The notes under the pieces are model-generated. The model was not told the origin of the DNA, did no database searches, and worked only from the letters and a program-made list of their open reading frames with translations. From Ostreococcus lucimarinus CCE9901 (taxonomy: Eukaryota > Chlorophyta > Mamiellophyceae > Mamiellales > Bathycoccaceae), in assembly GCF_000092065.1 (NCBI RefSeq), contig NC_009369.1:372001-436000 (forward strand): DNA of 64,000 bases. Direction: 5' to 3'. Shown here one piece after another: positions 26,545-35,594 of the stretch. How positions within the stretch are numbered: the first letter of the stretch is position 1; every line of letters starts with the position of its first letter. A program made the position numbers and the translations under genes.

Positions 26545-28288
26545 ATGTCGGCGACGCAGCTCGAGCACGCGCGACGAGCGCACGAAGAGATCGAGCGGCT
26601 GGAGCGTCGCGCGGCGCGCGCGCTGAGCGACGGCGCGCCGACGACGCACCGGGCGCGATTGACGCAGAATCGAATCGTCGACGCGATTTTAACGGCGAGC
26701 GTCGACAGGGCGAAGCGATTGGTGCGTCGATCGAGCGACGCGCGCGTCGGCGCGGTTTCGCGCGCGCGCGCGGCGTTCGGGCGCGCGAGACGCGCCGGGA
26801 GGGGTGAAAGACGACGGATGGGGCGTTAGGGCAATTTGGACGCGCGAGCGCGACTGACGAACGAACGCGAACGCGAACGAACGCGCGCAGCGACGAACGT
26901 ACGCGGACGACGATGGATCGATGCGGGAAGAGGCGGAGAGCATGGGCGACGGTGAGGACGTCGAGAGGGCGCTGCGAGGGTTCTATGAGGCGGTGAAGGA
27001 GACGCGGCGGTCGCACGCGGCGCGCGCGGGGGCGGTGGCGGAGGCGGGCGGAGCGTTCGCGGAGGAAATCGTAGAAGAGGCGGAGCGCGCGGTCGGTGGG
27101 GTGTTTAGTGGAGAGGAGAATAGTGGGAGGTATTTGGATTTGCACGAATCGCACATGACGTACGCGAACGCGACGTTCGGGGAGAGGTGCGATTATTCAG
27201 AGTATTTGGAACGGTGCGGGAATTTCGCCGAGACGCCGAGGTCGAAGAAGTTTTGCGCGGCGTACACCGATTATTTGGACGCGTTGTTGGCGTACTTGCG
27301 ATCGTTTCATGAGCGCGCGATTCCTCTGCAGTTCGTTCACAAGGCGTTAGCGCAAGACGCGGAGGAGTTTGAGCGCCGATGGAAAAAGGGCGAGTGTCCG
27401 GGGTGGGAAGACGGCGGCGTGCGCGCCGTGGACGAAAAGACCCTCGAGTCGAGCGCGGTGGATCTCTCGGCGTTCAAGTCTTTGAAAGACATGGAAAAGG
27501 CGCTCGACGTCGATGCGATCAAATCCGCCCTCGGGTCCTTGGGTCTGAAGGCGGGAGGCACGCCCGAGCAGCGCGCCGAGCGATTGTGGAGCGTCAAGGG
27601 CAAAAAGCTGAGCGACATCGACCGAAAGCTCTTCGCCAAGGGTGTAGTCCTCGGTTCTGCGTCGTCGACGTCAAAGAAGAAAAAGTCACAAAACGGTGAA
27701 GACGGCGACGCGAAAGTCAAGGCTGAAAACCGCGCGCGCGCCATCGCCTTCAAAGAGAGCCAGTGCGCGCTCGTGTTGAAGCTCCTCGGCAAGCAACTCG
27801 ACGCGACGCGCACCAACGTGGAGAAGAAATCCACGCTTTCGCTCGCAGAGCTTCAAGCCGAGGCCGAGGAAGACGATGATTTCTCCGACGCGGAAACGGA
27901 TGAGGACGAAGAAATTTACAACCCGTTGAAGTTACCGTTGGGGTGGGACGGGAAACCGATTCCGTACTGGCTTTACAAGCTTCACGGTTTGAACATGGAG
28001 TACACGTGCGAGATTTGCGGTAATTACTCTTATTGGGGACGACGCGCCTTCGAGCGCCATTTCACCGAGTGGCGACATCAGCACGGCATGCGGTGCTTGA
28101 AAATCCCGTACACGAAAGCCTTCAACGAAGTGACGTCCATCGCCGACGCCGCGGCGTTGCACAAAAATTTGTCCCAACGCGAGGTGGGAACCTTCAACGT
28201 CAAGCTCGATGCCGAAGTGGAAGACGCACAAGGAAACGTGTACAACAAGAAGACGTACGAAGATTTACAGCGTCAAGGCTTACTTTAG
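26545..28288 (+). CDS. SF3A3: Splicing factor 3A subunit 3 (SF3a60/Prp9), two exons
   Basis: Exons 26545-26721 and 26891-28288 join in phase 0 to give 524 residues. Exon 1 (EHARRAHEEIERLERRAARAL) matches the N-terminal helix of SF3a60. The joined sequence RRTYADDDGSMREEAESMG matches its next conserved segment, so the splice is well supported. Exon 2 has SGRYLDLHESHMTYANA, a mid SAP-like stretch (LGLKAGGTPEQRAERLWS) and the C-terminal matrin-type zinc finger (YTCEICGNYSYWGRRAFERH) at about residues 429-466. SF3a is part of the U2 snRNP and is needed for branch-site recognition. The start lies 66 bases from the divergent thylakoid-type gene. Confidence 0.95.
26722..26890 (+). other. SF3A3 intron
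   Basis: 169 bases, donor TTG|GTGCGT, ACTGAC at 26853-26858, acceptor GCGCGCAG. Phase 0. Confirmed by the restored SF3a60 alignment across the junction. Confidence 0.9.
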
Positions 28289-28385
28289 CGCGTCGCGGTT
28301 GTGATTGAACGAAACGTCGACAAAACGACGTCGTCGATGTGCGAGCGCGCTCGCATTATAAGCTAATCGCAGCTAATACTACTGT

Positions 28386-29534
28386 TCACCGTTTGCGTTT
28401 CTTGTGCTCGTCGTGCGAAAGCTTGAGCGCGGCGCAAATTGTGACGTACGCGCCCTCCGGGATATCGCGGGCGATTTCGTCCAGCGCCGACATCGCGTCG
28501 TCGAGCTTTGATTCTTCCGCGTCTTTCAGCGTGAGCATGTACGTCAGGCACGCGGTAAAGTGCAATCTACGCGCGGCGTCGATGCACTGGTCTTTGTCCC
28601 AAGGACACCCGTGCTCGTGCGCGTACTTCAAACACTCCAACTGTCCATCATAGGCGGCATCACGGCACGTATCCTCGTTCCAAGGACACCCGCGCTCGTG
28701 CGCGTACTTCAAACACTCCAAGCTTCCACTCCCGGCGGCACGTGCGCACGTCTCCTCGTGCCAAGGACACCCGTTCTCGTGCGCGTACTTCAAACACTCC
28801 AAATGTCCATTCAAGGCGGCAAATGAGCACGTCCTCTCGTTCCAAGGACATCCGTGCTCGCGCGCGTACTTCAAACACTCCAAATGTCCATTCGAGGCGG
28901 CAACCGCGCACGTTTTCTCGTCCCAAGGACACCCGCGCTCGTGCAAGTACTTCAAACACTCCAACTGTCCTTTCCAGGCGGCAGAGATGCACGTCTCTTC
29001 GTCCCAATCACACCCTTGCTCGTGCGCGTACTTCAAACACTCCAACTGTCCATTCGAAGCGGCATTATTGCACGTCCTCAGGTTCCAATCGCATCCGTGC
29101 TCGCGCGCGTACTTCAAACACTCCAACTGTCCATGCGAAGCGGCAGCGTTGCACGTCCCTTTGTCCCAAGGACACCCGTGCTCGTGCGCGTACTTCAAAC
29201 ACTCCAAATGTCCACTATAGGCGGCACATGCGCACGTATCCTCGTGCCAAGGACACCCGTTCTCGTGCGCGTACTTCAAACACTCCAAATGTCCATTCGA
29301 GGCGGCAGACTTGCACGTCCAAGCGTTCCAACGACACCCGCGCTCGCGCAAGTACTTTAAACATTCCAAATGTCCAGTCGAAGCGGCTTCCGCGCAGTCC
29401 GGCGCCGTGAACGCGAGCGCGAGCAAGCGCATATAACTTTCATGTCCATTCAAAGCGGCTTCCGCGATGTGCGACGCCGCGAACGCGCGCTCGCGCAAGC
29501 GCGCCAACGCGGTCGCCTCCTCGCTCGACGCCAT
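28386..29534 (-). CDS. Ankyrin-like repeat protein with ten 27-residue units
   Basis: 382 residues from the Met at 29534 (MASSEEAT). After about 60 residues come ten consecutive 27-residue units of the form LECLKYAHEHGCPWDxxTCxxAAxxGH. Cys occupies positions 3, 12 and 19 in nearly every unit and CPW (or CDW, CRW) is fixed. These are ankyrin-like repeats of a type common in algae, other protists and large DNA viruses, normally used for protein binding. The 81-base units are also very similar as DNA, so the array expanded recently. The C-terminus is helical and basic (HDEHKKRKR). The frame upstream to 29933 is antisense noise. Confidence 0.85.
   Translation of the reverse strand: MASSEEATALARLRERAFAASHIAEAALNGHESYMRLLALAFTAPDCAEAASTGHLECLKYLRERGCRWNAWTCKSAASNGHLECLKYAHENGCPWHEDTCACAAYSGHLECLKYAHEHGCPWDKGTCNAAASHGQLECLKYAREHGCDWNLRTCNNAASNGQLECLKYAHEQGCDWDEETCISAAWKGQLECLKYLHERGCPWDEKTCAVAASNGHLECLKYAREHGCPWNERTCSFAALNGHLECLKYAHENGCPWHEETCARAAGSGSLECLKYAHERGCPWNEDTCRDAAYDGQLECLKYAHEHGCPWDKDQCIDAARRLHFTACLTYMLTLKDAEESKLDDAMSALDEIARDIPEGAYVTICAALKLSHDEHKKRKR
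28560..29369. repeat. Coding tandem repeat, 81-base period, ten units
   Basis: On the plus strand the phrases AAGGACACCCG and TACTTCAAACACTCCAA recur at an 81-base period through this interval, one per ankyrin-like unit. Variation is concentrated between them. The array lies wholly inside the ankyrin-like gene. Confidence 0.9.
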
Positions 29535-29604
29535 CGGCGCCGATCGTCGCGCCTCACCGTCGCGCGCGCGTCGGCGTCGACGCCGCGCGTCACACTCTGC
29601 CGCG

Positions 29605-31890
29605 ATGGTCGAGCGCGCGCCGCGTCGTCGTCGCGCGCGCTCGCCCGTCGCGCGTCGCGCGCGTCGCGCGCTCGATCGATTCCGCGATGAACTCGGCGGT
29701 CCCGCGCCGTCGGCGTCGATCGCGACGTCGCGCGCGGCGCCGAGCGACGAGGACGACGCCGACGCGGAATCGCGACCGCGCCGGGACGACGCCGCCGCCG
29801 ACGCGCGCGGCGCGGACGTCGCGGCGCTGCGAAGCGCGCTGACGTGCGTGATCACGAACGCGCTGTTCGTGGACCCGGTGACGACGGCGTGCGGACACAC
29901 GTTCGAGCGGGACGCGCTCGCGAGGTGGCTCACGCGAGGCGAGCGAGAACGCGCGGCGGGACGAGACGGACGCGGACGCGTCGCGAGCGGGGAGGCGCCG
30001 GCGAGCTGCCCGCAGTGTCGATCGCCGCTGTATCACGAATTGCCGCACGAGTGGCCGGTGAACACGACGGTGCGGGAGTGCGTGGAGGCGACGTTCGGAA
30101 GGGAGGCGGCGCTGGGAGAGGCGGAGGCGAGACGCGAGGCGAACGCGCGAGGCGAACGCGAGGACGATCGACGAGGGCGCGACGGCGGCGAGGGAACGAG
30201 ACGACGACGCGCGCAGGATGAGGCGTGGGTGTCGACGCGAGGGAACGTGAACGTCGTGGGACCGACGTACGAGCTTCCGATGTTTTTTCTCGAGGCGTTG
30301 GTGCCGGGGCAGGAGGTCACGCTGAACGTGTTCGAGGCCAAGTATAAGGTGCTGGTGCGACGATGTTTGAGCGGATCGAGGAAGTTTTTGATGATGACGA
30401 ACGAGGATAGCAACGAGGAACATTATTTGGAGGACTTGGAAGACGACGACGCGACGGCGGCCGTCTCTCGAGGCGTGGCGGATGGGTACGGATTGACGGA
30501 TGTCGATTTGGCGCAGTTTGGGCGATTTTGCGCCGAGTGTCAAATCGTGACGTGTCAAGAGCTCGTCGATGGGCGGTTTTTGGTGCGCATTCGCGCCATG
30601 CGACACGTCTTCGTGCACAGCGCGGTGAAGGATCCATCTGGGTTCATCGTCGCCAGGTGCTCGCGCGTTCGCGACGAAATCAACGCGGATCTGAGCGTGC
30701 TCGACAACAGGGGCTTCAAAGACGACAGCGAACTGCGGAAAGCCAACGCGGCGGCGGTGAAGCTCGAACTTCGCATAGATCGCGTGCTAGAGCTTTTCGA
30801 CGTGTGGGTCGCGATGACGATCGGCTCGCGTTGGTTGTACAATTACGGCGGATCGATGAGCCAATTGCTTCAAGCCGTCGGCCCGTCTCCGCGCAGGGAA
30901 TCTCCGAGCGATCTCGCGTGGTGGATCGTGCGCGTGCTCAATCCACTGCCGACGATCGACGGCACGATCGAGATGCGATCGATTTGCTTGAACACGTCGC
31001 ACATCGACACGCGGTTTCAAGTCATAGCGCAAATGCTGATTTATTCGCTCTCCCTCGTGCAGCGCATCAACGTTCGCGACTGGACCAAGCGCGAGCACGT
31101 CGTGGCGGTGAGCGTATGCAACGAATTATTCGCGGTACTCAGCGAATCACCCAGTGATGCCGCCGGCGATTTACGTCGCGAACGATTGGTGGAGGACATC
31201 TATGAATTGCTCTACGACGTGGACTTTATCGAGCACGAAGCGTACGAAGGCTTACGCATTTGCCCTCCGGGCTACGACGACCCCCAAGGCGTGGCCGCAA
31301 AATCCTTTCTCTTAGAAAAGAGCAAGAGACCGGATCCATCGAAACAAACCGATAGCAAAAAGGCGCAGTCTGAACAGACGAAGTGGAGCGATTACCCTCC
31401 TCCGGTGTTCGACGCAGTGATGGACCGCTTGATATGGGAGCACGGTTACGGCGCGTTGGCGCTCGCGGCGTGGCGCGCGCTGTCGGATTACGAGTGCGGC
31501 GACCCCAAACTCAAGCGATGGAACGAGCGCCTTCTCGCGCATTGCCCGAGCAGCATCAATGTCGGGACGCACGTGAAGGACACGAACGAGCTGTTGCGAT
31601 TATCCCGCAAGTTCAGCAAGTGTCTTCGCCGCGACATGCGATGCGGCTTTTACAAATTTTTATACCTCTTCGACTTGTGTCGAATGCTCGTCTATTTAGT
31701 CTACCGCGTCCTCGTGTTGGTCATCTTCGCCCTCGGATTCTTGTTCGAGCTCGCCTTCGACCGTGAGTTCCACGGTGGGCACAGAACCGCCGCACGCGGG
31801 CTCTTCATGGCTGTCGCAATCGGCGCGGCGAGCGGCTTGTTCGCTCGAAGCTCGCTCGACGCGTACTTGGGTCGCGTTCGGAGCGAATGA
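29605..31890 (+). CDS. U-box/RING-like and LON-domain protein with C-terminal membrane anchor
   Basis: 761 residues from the Met at 29605. Residues about 80-150 hold a U-box/RING-type domain: CVITNALFVDPVTTACGHTF followed by ERDALARWL, and after an insert CPQCRSPL. Several RING Cys are replaced as in U-boxes. A LON substrate-binding domain follows (ELPMFFLEALVPGQEVTLNV, then FEAKYKVLVRRCLSGSRKF). This order resembles LONRF proteins, which are E3 ubiquitin ligases. The last about 70 residues contain hydrophobic segments (LVYLVYRVLVLVIFALGFLF and GLFMAVAIGAASGLF), suggesting membrane anchoring. The frame starts at 29467, but that would overlap the ankyrin-like gene start. Confidence 0.8.
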   Translation: MVERAPRRRRARSPVARRARRALDRFRDELGGPAPSASIATSRAAPSDEDDADAESRPRRDDAAADARGADVAALRSALTCVITNALFVDPVTTACGHTFERDALARWLTRGERERAAGRDGRGRVASGEAPASCPQCRSPLYHELPHEWPVNTTVRECVEATFGREAALGEAEARREANARGEREDDRRGRDGGEGTRRRRAQDEAWVSTRGNVNVVGPTYELPMFFLEALVPGQEVTLNVFEAKYKVLVRRCLSGSRKFLMMTNEDSNEEHYLEDLEDDDATAAVSRGVADGYGLTDVDLAQFGRFCAECQIVTCQELVDGRFLVRIRAMRHVFVHSAVKDPSGFIVARCSRVRDEINADLSVLDNRGFKDDSELRKANAAAVKLELRIDRVLELFDVWVAMTIGSRWLYNYGGSMSQLLQAVGPSPRRESPSDLAWWIVRVLNPLPTIDGTIEMRSICLNTSHIDTRFQVIAQMLIYSLSLVQRINVRDWTKREHVVAVSVCNELFAVLSESPSDAAGDLRRERLVEDIYELLYDVDFIEHEAYEGLRICPPGYDDPQGVAAKSFLLEKSKRPDPSKQTDSKKAQSEQTKWSDYPPPVFDAVMDRLIWEHGYGALALAAWRALSDYECGDPKLKRWNERLLAHCPSSINVGTHVKDTNELLRLSRKFSKCLRRDMRCGFYKFLYLFDLCRMLVYLVYRVLVLVIFALGFLFELAFDREFHGGHRTAARGLFMAVAIGAASGLFARSSLDAYLGRVRSE

Positions 31891-31922
31891 ATGAGTCATT
31901 TGATGTAAGCATAACAGTAAAT

Positions 31923-32552
31923 CTACCCCCGCTTCTGGCGCTTATTATCCAACACCGCCTTCGTCGCCACCACGCGCCCGCTCCGACCGTACCTCCACCG
32001 CTCGTACTCCGCCTGCGCCATCCTTCCCGCGTCCCAAATCCTCCGCTCCTCGCGCGACAGCAACCGCTCCGTCTTATCGTCGTCGCCTACCCTTCCGATC
32101 GAATCCACCAGCACTTCCCGCCACCGTCGCTCCAACGCATCACTTATCTTTTCCTTCAACTCGATCACCGGTTCCATCGCCTCCGCGTCGTCTCCCGCGT
32201 CTCGTTCGAGCGCGTCCAACGTCGCCCTCGCGAATCCAAAGTACGACTCGCACGTCGTCCTCAAGTTTGTGATCTTCGCCCCGTCCTCCGCCTTCAACAG
32301 CGCGAACACGTCGTCCGCGAACGCCGCGGGCGTCTCACAAATGTACACGTCCTTCGCCATCTCCCCGTCCAGCCACCACAGCGGCACGGGCGCGCGATGC
32401 TCCTTCGGGACGTCGGCGCGACCGTTTGAATCCTTCTTCGCCTTGGGACCGATGACTTCCGGGCCGACCGTCGCCGCGCCCCACGCGAACTCCACCGTGA
32501 CCGCGTGTTCGCGCGCTAAGAAATCATCGATGTCGTAGTAATCCCGCCGCAT
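31923..32552 (-). CDS. PSF3: GINS complex subunit Psf3
   Basis: 209 residues. The N-terminus YYDIDDFLAREHAVTVEF matches the Psf3 signature, and the middle (VPLWWLDGEMAKDVYICETP) matches the conserved Pro-Leu-Trp segment before the helical domain. Psf3 is one of four GINS subunits that, with Cdc45 and MCM2-7, form the replicative helicase. The C-terminal tail is basic. The start faces the HAD gene on the other strand with about 80 bases between the start codons. The stop is 32 bases from the end of the U-box/LON gene. Confidence 0.87.
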   Translation of the reverse strand: MRRDYYDIDDFLAREHAVTVEFAWGAATVGPEVIGPKAKKDSNGRADVPKEHRAPVPLWWLDGEMAKDVYICETPAAFADDVFALLKAEDGAKITNLRTTCESYFGFARATLDALERDAGDDAEAMEPVIELKEKISDALERRWREVLVDSIGRVGDDDKTERLLSREERRIWDAGRMAQAEYERWRYGRSGRVVATKAVLDNKRQKRG

Positions 32553-32635
32553 CTCGCCCGCGCGATCGACGCGCGCGTCGCGAAGTGTCGCCGAGCCGTC
32601 GCGCGCCGTCCCGAAAAGCGCACCGGCCGCACACG

Positions 32636-33283
32636 ATGACGCCCGCAGACGTCGAAGCGACGTCGTTCGACGACGTCGACGCGCTCGTGTTCGACTGCGA
32701 TGGAACGCTGATCGACACCATGGGATTGTTTTACGTCGCCGACGTCCGGGCGTGCGACGAGGTCGGGGTGAAGATGTCGAAGGGGACGTTTTACGAGCTC
32801 GCGGGCGTCCCCATACGGGACATATTCCGTAAACTGTGCGTCGAACAGGGCGCGGCGAGCGACGACGCGACGCTGGACGCGATGGTGCGGTCGTGCGGCG
32901 CGCACGCGCGCGCGCTCGGGCCGCCGAAGGCGATCGAGTGCGTCGTGGAGGTGGCGAGGAACGCGAAGGCGCGCGGGAAACGCGTCGCCGTGGCGTCGAG
33001 CGGCGTCAAGACGACCGTGCTCGAGCACCTCGAGCACCACGGATTATTAGATTTATTCGAAGTCGTCGTCACGTGCGAGGACGTGACGCGCGGGAAGCCC
33101 GCGCCGGATCTGTACGCGCTCGCGGCGGAAAAATTAGGCGTCGCGCCCGAGCGGTGCTGCGCGTACGAGGACGCCGTCCTCGGCGTGGAGAGCGCGCGCG
33201 CCGCGGGGTACAAGCGCGTCGTGGACGTTCGCGCGATGTCTGGGTACCATCCGACGGATTATTTATGCTCGAACGAGCCGTAG
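32636..33283 (+). CDS. HAD-superfamily hydrolase (beta-phosphoglucomutase-like)
   Basis: 215 residues from the Met at 32636. Motif I is VFDCDGTLIDT (Asp20, Asp22), motif II is VAVASSGVKTTV, the motif III Lys is in RGKPAPDLY, and motif IV is CCAYEDAVLGVESARAAG. The helical cap after motif I places it in subfamily I (phosphatases and phosphoglucomutases). It lacks a clear targeting peptide. The substrate is unknown. It is 65 bases upstream of the TatD gene on the same strand. Confidence 0.88.
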   Translation: MTPADVEATSFDDVDALVFDCDGTLIDTMGLFYVADVRACDEVGVKMSKGTFYELAGVPIRDIFRKLCVEQGAASDDATLDAMVRSCGAHARALGPPKAIECVVEVARNAKARGKRVAVASSGVKTTVLEHLEHHGLLDLFEVVVTCEDVTRGKPAPDLYALAAEKLGVAPERCCAYEDAVLGVESARAAGYKRVVDVRAMSGYHPTDYLCSNEP

Positions 33284-33348
33284 CGCGCGCTGTATTCTTT
33301 CCCTCGCGTCTCGCGTTCCTTCGTCGGCGGCACACCTCGACGCGAGCG

Positions 33349-34293
33349 ATGCGCGCGGCCGCGGCGTCCGTCGTCGCCGTTCGCGTCCTCGCGCGCGCGT
33401 CGTCCTCGCGCGCGCGCGCGTCGTTCTCGCGCGCGCGCGCGATGTCGCGCGCGTCGCCGACGTTCGTGGACACGCACGCGCACGTCGACGTCGTGCTGGA
33501 TAAACTCGGCCTGCCCTCCGCGGATGCGTACCTCGAGTACGCCGACGCGTTCGCGCGCGAGCACGGCGCCGCGGCCGCGCTCGAGGCGTGCGTCACGATC
33601 GGATGCTCGGAGAAGAGCCTCGCGAGCGCGGCGGCGGTCGTGGACGGGAGCGAGAGAATGTTCGGCGCGTACGGGTGTCACCCGCTGAGCGCGCGAGAGT
33701 GGACGAGGACGAGGACGCGCGTTCGCGAGATGTTGACCACGGGCGCGCGCGTCGTCGCGGTCGGAGAGACGGGATTGGATTATCACAGGATCCGCGACGA
33801 CGCGGAGGACGGGGAGGACGCGGAGGCGTACAAGACGACGCAAAGGGACGCGTTCGCGGAGCAAATGCGCTTGGCGACGGAACTCGGGCTGCCGCTCATC
33901 GTGCACACGCGAGAGGCCGAGACGGACACCGTCGCGATGATGAAGGAACATTTACCCGCGGACGCGCGCGTGCACGTGCACTGCTTCACGTCGAGCGTCG
34001 GGATGGCGATGGAATTGTTGCGCGCGTTTCCAAATTTGTGCCTCGGCTTCACCGGCGTATCGACGTTTAAAAACGGGCAGGACGTTCGCGACACGATCAA
34101 AGAGGTACCGCTCGATCGCATTTTGCTCGAAACCGACTCGCCGTACATGGCGCCGGTTCCATTCAGAGGGCAAACGTGCCACCCCGCGATGGGCGAGCGC
34201 GTCGCGCACGCCGTCGCCGCCGTGCACGAAGTCGACGTCGAGGAAGTCTTCGCGCGATGCCGCGAGAACACGAGGCGCGTGTACGGCATTTAA
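33349..34293 (+). CDS. TatD-family metal-dependent DNase
   Basis: 314 residues from the Met at 33349. The core begins TFVDTHAHVDVV (metal-binding His-x-His) and continues GAYGCHPLSARE, VAVGETGLDYH, LPLIVHTREAETD, RVHVHCFTSS and LLETDSPYMAP. These are the ordered metal-site motifs of the TatD/TATDN1 family. Members cut DNA 3'-5' and act in repair or apoptotic DNA breakdown. The N-terminal about 35 residues are Arg/Ala/Ser-rich and could target an organelle; a second Met just before the core (MSRASPTF) could give a cytosolic or nuclear form. An upstream extension of the frame (to 32836) overlaps the HAD gene and is not real. Confidence 0.9.
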   Translation: MRAAAASVVAVRVLARASSSRARASFSRARAMSRASPTFVDTHAHVDVVLDKLGLPSADAYLEYADAFAREHGAAAALEACVTIGCSEKSLASAAAVVDGSERMFGAYGCHPLSAREWTRTRTRVREMLTTGARVVAVGETGLDYHRIRDDAEDGEDAEAYKTTQRDAFAEQMRLATELGLPLIVHTREAETDTVAMMKEHLPADARVHVHCFTSSVGMAMELLRAFPNLCLGFTGVSTFKNGQDVRDTIKEVPLDRILLETDSPYMAPVPFRGQTCHPAMGERVAHAVAAVHEVDVEEVFARCRENTRRVYGI

Positions 34294-34417
34294 GTGTATT
34301 CCTAGAACCATCAGCCATTGCATCCGATTCATCATTAACCGTAATCTTTCGCCGCGTCCCGCGTTCGCGTCCCGCGTTCGCGTCCCGCGCGGCATTCCGC
34401 GCCCCTCGGCCGTCGTC

Positions 34418-35527
34418 ATGCCGCGCCCGCGCCTCGTCGAGACCATGCTCGACGCCGACAACGCGTCCACGCGCGCGCGCGCCTTCGAACGCGGCGCGAC
34501 GCTCCAGCCCGAATACGATTCGTTCTCTTGGCTCAAGACTGCGCTCCTCGCGACGCCTCGCGCGCGCGGCTTGCGCGCGTTCGCCTGGCCCTGGCTCTGT
34601 ATCAACGGCGTGAGCGTGTTGTGGACGTCGCTCTACGAGCTCGCGCTGCCCAAGCGGACGTCGTCGCTCGGAAGCTTCGGCATGGTGTACCAGCTCGTGT
34701 TCTCGACGATGGGATTTCTGTTGGTTTTTCGGTTGAGCCGAGCGGCGGTGCGGTTCTGGGATTGCCGCGCGGCGTTCGGGAACTTTAACGTCGGCGTGCG
34801 AAGGCTCGTGGACGTGGCGCTGGTGCACGGGAAAGGACGAGACGCGCGGGCGCTGGATGATGTGTGCGCGTGGGCGTGCGCGTTCGTCGTGGCGAGTAAA
34901 CAGTTTTTGCGAGGCGTGAAGACGATTTCGGCGGAGGAGGTGATGGGGATTCTGAGCGACGATGACCGGAAGCGAGTGGAGAACGCGAGACATCCGCCGT
35001 TGTATTGCGCGTCGATGCTCAGACGGGCGATTCATCGCGCGTTCGGGGTGGATGAGAAAGGCGGGACGACGAGCGATACGATTCGACTCGAGTCGCGCTT
35101 GCGGCAGTTGCACGAGCAGTGTGATTTTTTAATCACCAACGAGGGCGCGTTAGAGCGATTGCGAGGGACCAAGTTGCCGATGATCTACGTGATGCATTTG
35201 AGAACGTTTTTAATGGCGTATTGCGTCTCTATGCCGTTCGTGTTCGTAAACCAGTGGCGCTGGGGGACAATCGTCGCCGTCGCCGTCGTGTCCTTCGCGC
35301 TGTTGGGCATCGAGGGCGCGGCGACGGAGTGCGAGATTCCATTCTCTGCCGACCACGCGAATCACTTGCGGATGGATCAGTACGCGCAAGCGTGTCTTTT
35401 GAGCGTTGGTGCGTACTTGGCGTGGAACGAGCGGCTCGAGGGAGCAAACGATTTCGGTCATCGCGAGGGCAACGTCTCGTGCGCGTCGCTCGAAGATTTA
35501 GTCATCGACGTCGATACGAACGTCTAG
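34418..35527 (+). CDS. Bestrophin-like anion channel
   Basis: 369 residues with about four hydrophobic segments. The block STMGFLLVFRLSRAAVRFWD followed by a conserved Arg-rich stretch, then LRGTKLPMIYVMHLRTFL, and the acidic motif ATECEIPFSADHANHLRMDQ follow the bestrophin/UPF0187 pattern. In that family the last motif is the calcium-clasp-like region. Plant relatives (VCCN1) are thylakoid chloride channels; bicarbonate roles are known in Chlamydomonas. No clear transit peptide is visible, so the membrane is uncertain. It converges with the histidine phosphatase gene about 70 bases away. Confidence 0.78.
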   Translation: MPRPRLVETMLDADNASTRARAFERGATLQPEYDSFSWLKTALLATPRARGLRAFAWPWLCINGVSVLWTSLYELALPKRTSSLGSFGMVYQLVFSTMGFLLVFRLSRAAVRFWDCRAAFGNFNVGVRRLVDVALVHGKGRDARALDDVCAWACAFVVASKQFLRGVKTISAEEVMGILSDDDRKRVENARHPPLYCASMLRRAIHRAFGVDEKGGTTSDTIRLESRLRQLHEQCDFLITNEGALERLRGTKLPMIYVMHLRTFLMAYCVSMPFVFVNQWRWGTIVAVAVVSFALLGIEGAATECEIPFSADHANHLRMDQYAQACLLSVGAYLAWNERLEGANDFGHREGNVSCASLEDLVIDVDTNV

Positions 35528-35594
35528 AGCACCTGAATGTCGGTAGAAGTATACTTATTATTAAACGCAAGAGCATGCAAGAGCGCGCGCGCGA

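Noticed and set aside
28560-29410. Plus-strand repetitive frames opposite the ankyrin-like array
   Set aside because: Their repetition mirrors the 81-base coding repeat on the minus strand; the minus strand gives recognisable ankyrin-like units, the plus strand does not.
28386-29534. Giant-virus origin of the ankyrin-like array
   Set aside because: Such repeats occur in large viruses, but they are also frequent in algal nuclear genomes, and codon use and compact placement match the host neighbours. No other viral hallmark gene is present.
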